Source: Acipenser ruthenus (lineage: Eukaryota; Chordata; Actinopteri; Acipenseriformes; Acipenseridae). Taken from it: 64,000 nt of DNA. This document shows positions 60,154 to 64,000 of the stretch, in pieces. Location of the stretch: contig NC_081230.1 in NCBI RefSeq assembly GCF_902713425.1, positions 6,321,187 to 6,385,186 on the forward strand. The letters are read 5' to 3'. Within the stretch, counting starts at the first letter, position 1; each line of letters opens with the position of its first letter. The notes under the pieces are model-generated. The model was not told where the DNA came from, did not search any database, and worked only from the letters and a program-made list of their open reading frames with translations. Made by a program: the position numbers and the translations under genes.

Positions 60154-61369
60154 GCTTTTTTAATTTTATACACGCTGTTGCTGTGTGTGTGTTCATGAAT
60201 CTATTTGAGAGCACGCAGTGTTTGTATGCTTTGTCTGGGTGTTTATTACTGTGAAAGATTTTTGTGAATAGTGGATTTAAAAATTGTAATGAGGGGTAAA
60301 GAAACACACACTCATAACAAAGGGCTCCCTCATGGAACCACTGACAGATCTGCGAGCTCGTGAAATCCCTTCTACTGTGGGTGTGCTTTATTTTCAATAA
60401 TTGTAAAACTATTTTGTATTGTGCTTGAGACTGATCTACTACACTAAGAAGTTGTGCTCATGTTTTTAAAAGGCTTCCTAACACACTGCCAGCCCCAGGG
60501 ATACATGGTGTGTTTTACTGTTATGTGGTTGAAATATAAAGTACTACTGAAATGTCTGCAAGCTGTCGATATAAAATAATAGATGGTCTGTATAGCATAT
60601 AGCAAAATGACACCTTTTCAGAAAATGTAAATTTGGACATCTAGTAGGGCTTGTCCATTGTAAACTGCATTTATTATAAGTAGTGTTTTATACATCATGA
60701 CATTGAATGCTTTATAATAAATACACAAATTACTGATCCAGTGAGTGTGTTATAGGGTGTTACACCACAGCTCCAGCTCACCCTGTTATTACAGAAGGAA
60801 GGCTGTAGAGGGGATTTCTACTAAACTGGGAGCAGCGATAACCAGGGCTTTACAATCCGTTTCCTTAACTCTTAAGCCTTTTCTTGTGATAAAAGGTCTT
60901 TGCTTGTTTTTGTATGGGGTTTGTAGATATATTGCAACAAATCAAAAGTTTCTGGTCCTGCTTACTGGCACATTTTGATGAAGGCACGAGCCACAACACT
61001 TGTCTAGGTGTTGATTTCCCTGTACTCTTTCTAGGACTTCCATATGATGTATGATTGAGTGATTCAAGCTCCGGAATAAAAAAAATGGGATTAAAGCCTT
61101 GGTTATCACTGCTATAAGCCACCTGCCTACTATTAAGCTACATTGAAATGCTTTTTGAAATTTTTTTTGCATGAAAAGAAAACTGTTAATGTTACAAAAA
61201 AGGAAGCAACTCGCCAGATTCAATTAAGGAGTCAACTAAGATCCATTCACAAAAAAAAGGTGCAAACTGCATTGTAAAGATACATCCACTTGATGACGAA
61301 CGCTCTCTGTGATGAGTCAGTCCGGGTCGCGGTGAGTGACGGCAGTGCGCGGGGAGCGCAGCGCCCTGT
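60153..61369. other. Convergent fkbp11-ccdc65 spacer
   Basis: The 3' ends of fkbp11 (plus) and ccdc65 (minus) face each other here. The sequence is AT-rich without recognisable coding content and presumably holds both 3' UTRs. Confidence 0.6.
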
Positions 61370-64000
61370 TCAGATGGTGTGCTGGACGATGTGTGCCGCC
61401 TCGATCACGGTGTGCGCGTGCCGTGCCACCCTGCCCTCGCTGAGCGGCACGGCGGGCAGCCTGGCGTTGGTGCGCTGGTTCACGATGAACAGCGGGTTGA
61501 GCTGCCCGAGGGTGTCGTCGCTGACTGAGATCCCGTCCAGGTACTGCTTCAGGAGCTGCCTGAGCTGAGCATTCTCCTGTGCCAGCACCGCCTTCTCCCG
61601 CTCCAGAGCCAGCTGCTCCAGCAGGGCCTTGTTGTAGCGCTGCCAGAAGCGCTCCAGAGCGGTGTAATCCTGCATGGCCTGGGGGAGAGAGAGATCTGTG
61701 CAACTGATCTAAATAATACTGCTTTATACAATCTACATTTGATTAATACTTCATTTCTTGAGTATGCTTCTCTAGTGTTGTTTCTGCTTACATCTGTTTG
61801 ATACATAGGTGTATTTGATAGAAGCACACATTTTAAATCACGATAGCTGGTATAACACTAAATGTTTTCGGTTTCCATGCGTTACTCTGTCTTCTGGGTC
61901 AAAGGTTGATGGCAGGAAAGAAGTGGACAAATTCGCTCTCAGGGTGACGCAAGGAAGTGCAACACTACCTGAATGCATAGCTTGCAAACAGATAACTTAA
62001 ACCTAGTGTAGTACCGGCTATCTTCTTTCAAAGTGAAAATGGAAGTGTTTCTGAAATAATGTTGCAATCTACAAACACTTTAAGGGTGATTTTGGTACAG
62101 TGAGGAGGACGTATGTTACTGCTGTGCTGTGAACTGAAGCCCACAGATGAAGAGCTGATCTATGCACAATGTAACCTGGACAGCATTTACCTGTACAGTG
62201 TGCTACCTTTGCACAGACTCCCCTGCTCCTGGCTCTGCCCCTCTGCACGCAGATAGAAGTTGTAGACAGTCCCCTGTATTAGCTGTGAACTCTGGGCAGT
62301 GCTTACCTGTGTGATCTCTTACCTGGGCTAGCTGTTCGGTAGGGGGTTCCATGGCAGCTGCCTGCTCCTGGCTCTGCTCCTCTGCGCTCAGGGAGGAGCT
62401 GTAGAACGGCAGCACCTTCTCCTCCTCTGTCTCCAGCTTCCGACACATCTCTGTCAGCCTGAGCACGTAGTCCCCCTGAGGAAACACACAGGACTCTGTC
62501 AGTCTGAGCACGTAGTCCCCCTGAGGAAACACACAGGACTCTCTGTCAGCCTGAGCACGTAGTCCCCCTGAGGAAACACACAGGACTCTCTGTCAGCCTG
62601 AGCACGTAGTCCCCCTGAGGAAACACACAGGACTCTCTGTCAGCCTGAGCATGTAGTCCCCCTGAGGAAACACACAGGACTCTCTGTCAGCCTGAGCAAG
62701 TACTCCCCCTGAGGAAACACACAGGACTCTCAGCACAGTACAGTGGGGGACCAGTGATGCCCTACAGCAGGGAGCACATGTATCAGAACACCCCATTGCT
62801 TCTGTTTCGATTGATTGTGCACATGAAATCAAACCGCTGCAACTGAATGCTGGAAAATGAGTGTCACATTTAATTGATGTCTTTAACAGGCCACAGATGC
62901 AATTAATTAAAAATAGTAAGAGTAAAGGAACACACAGCCACACATGATAAAATGCAGAAGACTTTTCAAAAGTTTTTGAAGATGCCTAATTAAAGCACAG
63001 AGTGGTCTAACATTTCCACACACAAGTGCCTATTGTTTCTATATCACTGATTACTGAGCGGAAATTGAAATTCTCCCCCCCTGAGGGTTTCACGCAGGTA
63101 GGTCTAATAAGTTTGCACACTGCTGCATGTCAGAAGCATACATCCCACACCATAGCTCAAAATTCAATATTCATTGCCCATGACATATATCAACAACACA
63201 TATAGAATAGTATAGAATAACAAATGGCAATGCATAGAGAAAAGAGGTTAGGTGGTATTTAAGAACTAGATGTCTAGATTAAGCTAATATGACCTTAGTA
63301 CTATGGAGAAGTATATTGAAACGAGAGAGATGATAAGCACATGGATTTGAAGCGTTGCTCAGGAATCCTGTTTGATTCCTGCCCCACCTTCTCAATGAGC
63401 TGCTGGAGCTTCTTGATGGCAGCGTTGCTGTGCAGGGTGAGCTTGGCGAGCTGTCCTCTCTCACAGGCCCGGGCCCGGTTCATCTGGGTCTTGATAGTGT
63501 GGAAGTGCCCCTGGATCGCCTCCTTCTCCTCCTGCAGCCGCCGGTTCTGCTTCTCGCTCTCCCGTGCGTTGGAGGCGAGACGGGAGCGCACAAGCGCGAT
63601 GGAGTCCTGCAGCAAATTACAAACCGCAAGAACAGACAAGCCGTGGTAAGACTCAATGCAGTGGTTCATGGAAGCCACACTACATACACCAATATCTCCC
63701 AAACAGCCGACACCCTACAAAGCAATTCTATCCAGGCCAGTGCGTACTTACATGAATGCTGCTGTTCGCTACTCTAGCCTTTCCAACTTTATTTAATTCA
63801 CCAAAACAATCTTTACAGGGCCCGCTGTGTTCATTTCCGGTGTTATGCTAGCGAGCCGCCTGTGACAGCATCCTGACCTGCAGCTTCTGTATTTTCTTCA
63901 TCTGCATCTCAATCTCCTTGGCGCTCTTCTCGTCTCGTCCCCGCAGTGCCTCGAAGGCGCTCTTGCGCTCCTCGGTGGCCTCGTTGTAGCTGCGCAGCGC
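61370..64000 (-). CDS. ccdc65: CCDC65 / DRC2 axonemal protein, C-terminal 267 residues, partial
   Basis: Minus-strand exons are 64000-63878 (cut by the window edge), 63606-63388, 62475-62323 and 61678-61370. All junctions are GT-AG with phase 0. The protein is coiled-coil throughout. Diagnostic stretches are [20 protein letters not shown] and [11 protein letters not shown], then [18 protein letters not shown], then [20 protein letters not shown] with VLPFYSSSL, and last [20 protein letters not shown] with PLFIVN and IIEAAH-like [12 protein letters not shown]. They match mammalian CCDC65 (about 484 residues) in order. CCDC65 is nexin-dynein regulatory complex subunit 2, needed for ciliary motility. 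It lies convergent to fkbp11, as in human. The acceptor before 62475 is repeated in tandem. Confidence 0.95.
61945..62020. repeat. Dispersed repeat shared with the wnt6b upstream region
   Basis: GGAAGTGCAACACTACCTGA, GCTTGCAAACAGA and TAGTACCGGCTATC match 15195-15270. It lies in a ccdc65 intron, and the family is not identified. Confidence 0.6.
62461..62738 (-). repeat. 45-47-bp minisatellite containing a ccdc65 splice acceptor, 6 copies
   Basis: On the minus strand each unit holds CTGTGTGTTTCCTCAG followed by GGGGACTACGTGCTCAGGCT. That is the acceptor and the first coding bases of the exon at 62475-62323. Five extra copies begin near 62506, 62553, 62600, 62647 and 62694. The nearest is 45 bp away and stays in frame. 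Confidence 0.95.

Overview
This is vertebrate nuclear DNA, almost certainly from a ray-finned fish. The genes have short exons in long introns with GT-AG junctions, and the spacers are full of microsatellites, tRNA-derived SINEs, CR1/L2-type LINE relics and Tc1-like MITEs. The repeat families, and a wnt6 paralogue kept between wnt1 and wnt10b, suggest a non-teleost fish such as a sturgeon or paddlefish. That placement is an inference from memory, not a search result.

Layout, left to right: wnt1 (minus strand, 4 coding exons, 2841-9580); a decayed wnt6b (plus, about 15367-17776); wnt10b (plus, 4 coding exons, 24529-31212); a repeat-rich spacer; arf3 (plus, probable promoter near 42.5 kb, coding 45880-51633); a spacer with one unexplained 214-codon ORF; fkbp11 (plus, 6 exons, 56594-60152); and the 3' half of ccdc65/drc2 (minus, 61370 to beyond 64000). 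The order and relative orientations match the human 12q13 block CCDC65-FKBP11-ARF3-WNT10B-WNT1, read in reverse. The extra gene is wnt6b, a relic of the ancestral wnt1-wnt6-wnt10 cluster. wnt1, wnt10b, arf3 and fkbp11 assemble into full-length proteins with every splice phase matching.

The most unusual signal is a set of minisatellites built on splice junctions in three adjacent genes. arf3 intron 2 opens with about 48 copies of a 50-bp unit that carries its own splice donor, and closes with about 26 acceptor-like units before the true acceptor. fkbp11 exon 3 ends inside a 16-copy array of a 28-bp unit containing the last 10 exon bases plus the donor. The ccdc65 exon starting at 62475 is preceded by five extra copies of its own acceptor plus the first exon bases. 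Other notable items are the decay of wnt6b, a perfect 43-bp inverted repeat at 41.3 kb, a pair of TCTCGCGAGA-type palindromes at the probable arf3 promoter, a 36-copy 47-bp minisatellite with higher-order structure, and the unexplained ORF upstream of fkbp11.

wnt1, wnt6b and wnt10b encode secreted signalling ligands. The other genes are unrelated housekeeping or ciliary genes: a Golgi small GTPase, an ER prolyl isomerase and an axonemal regulatory-complex protein.
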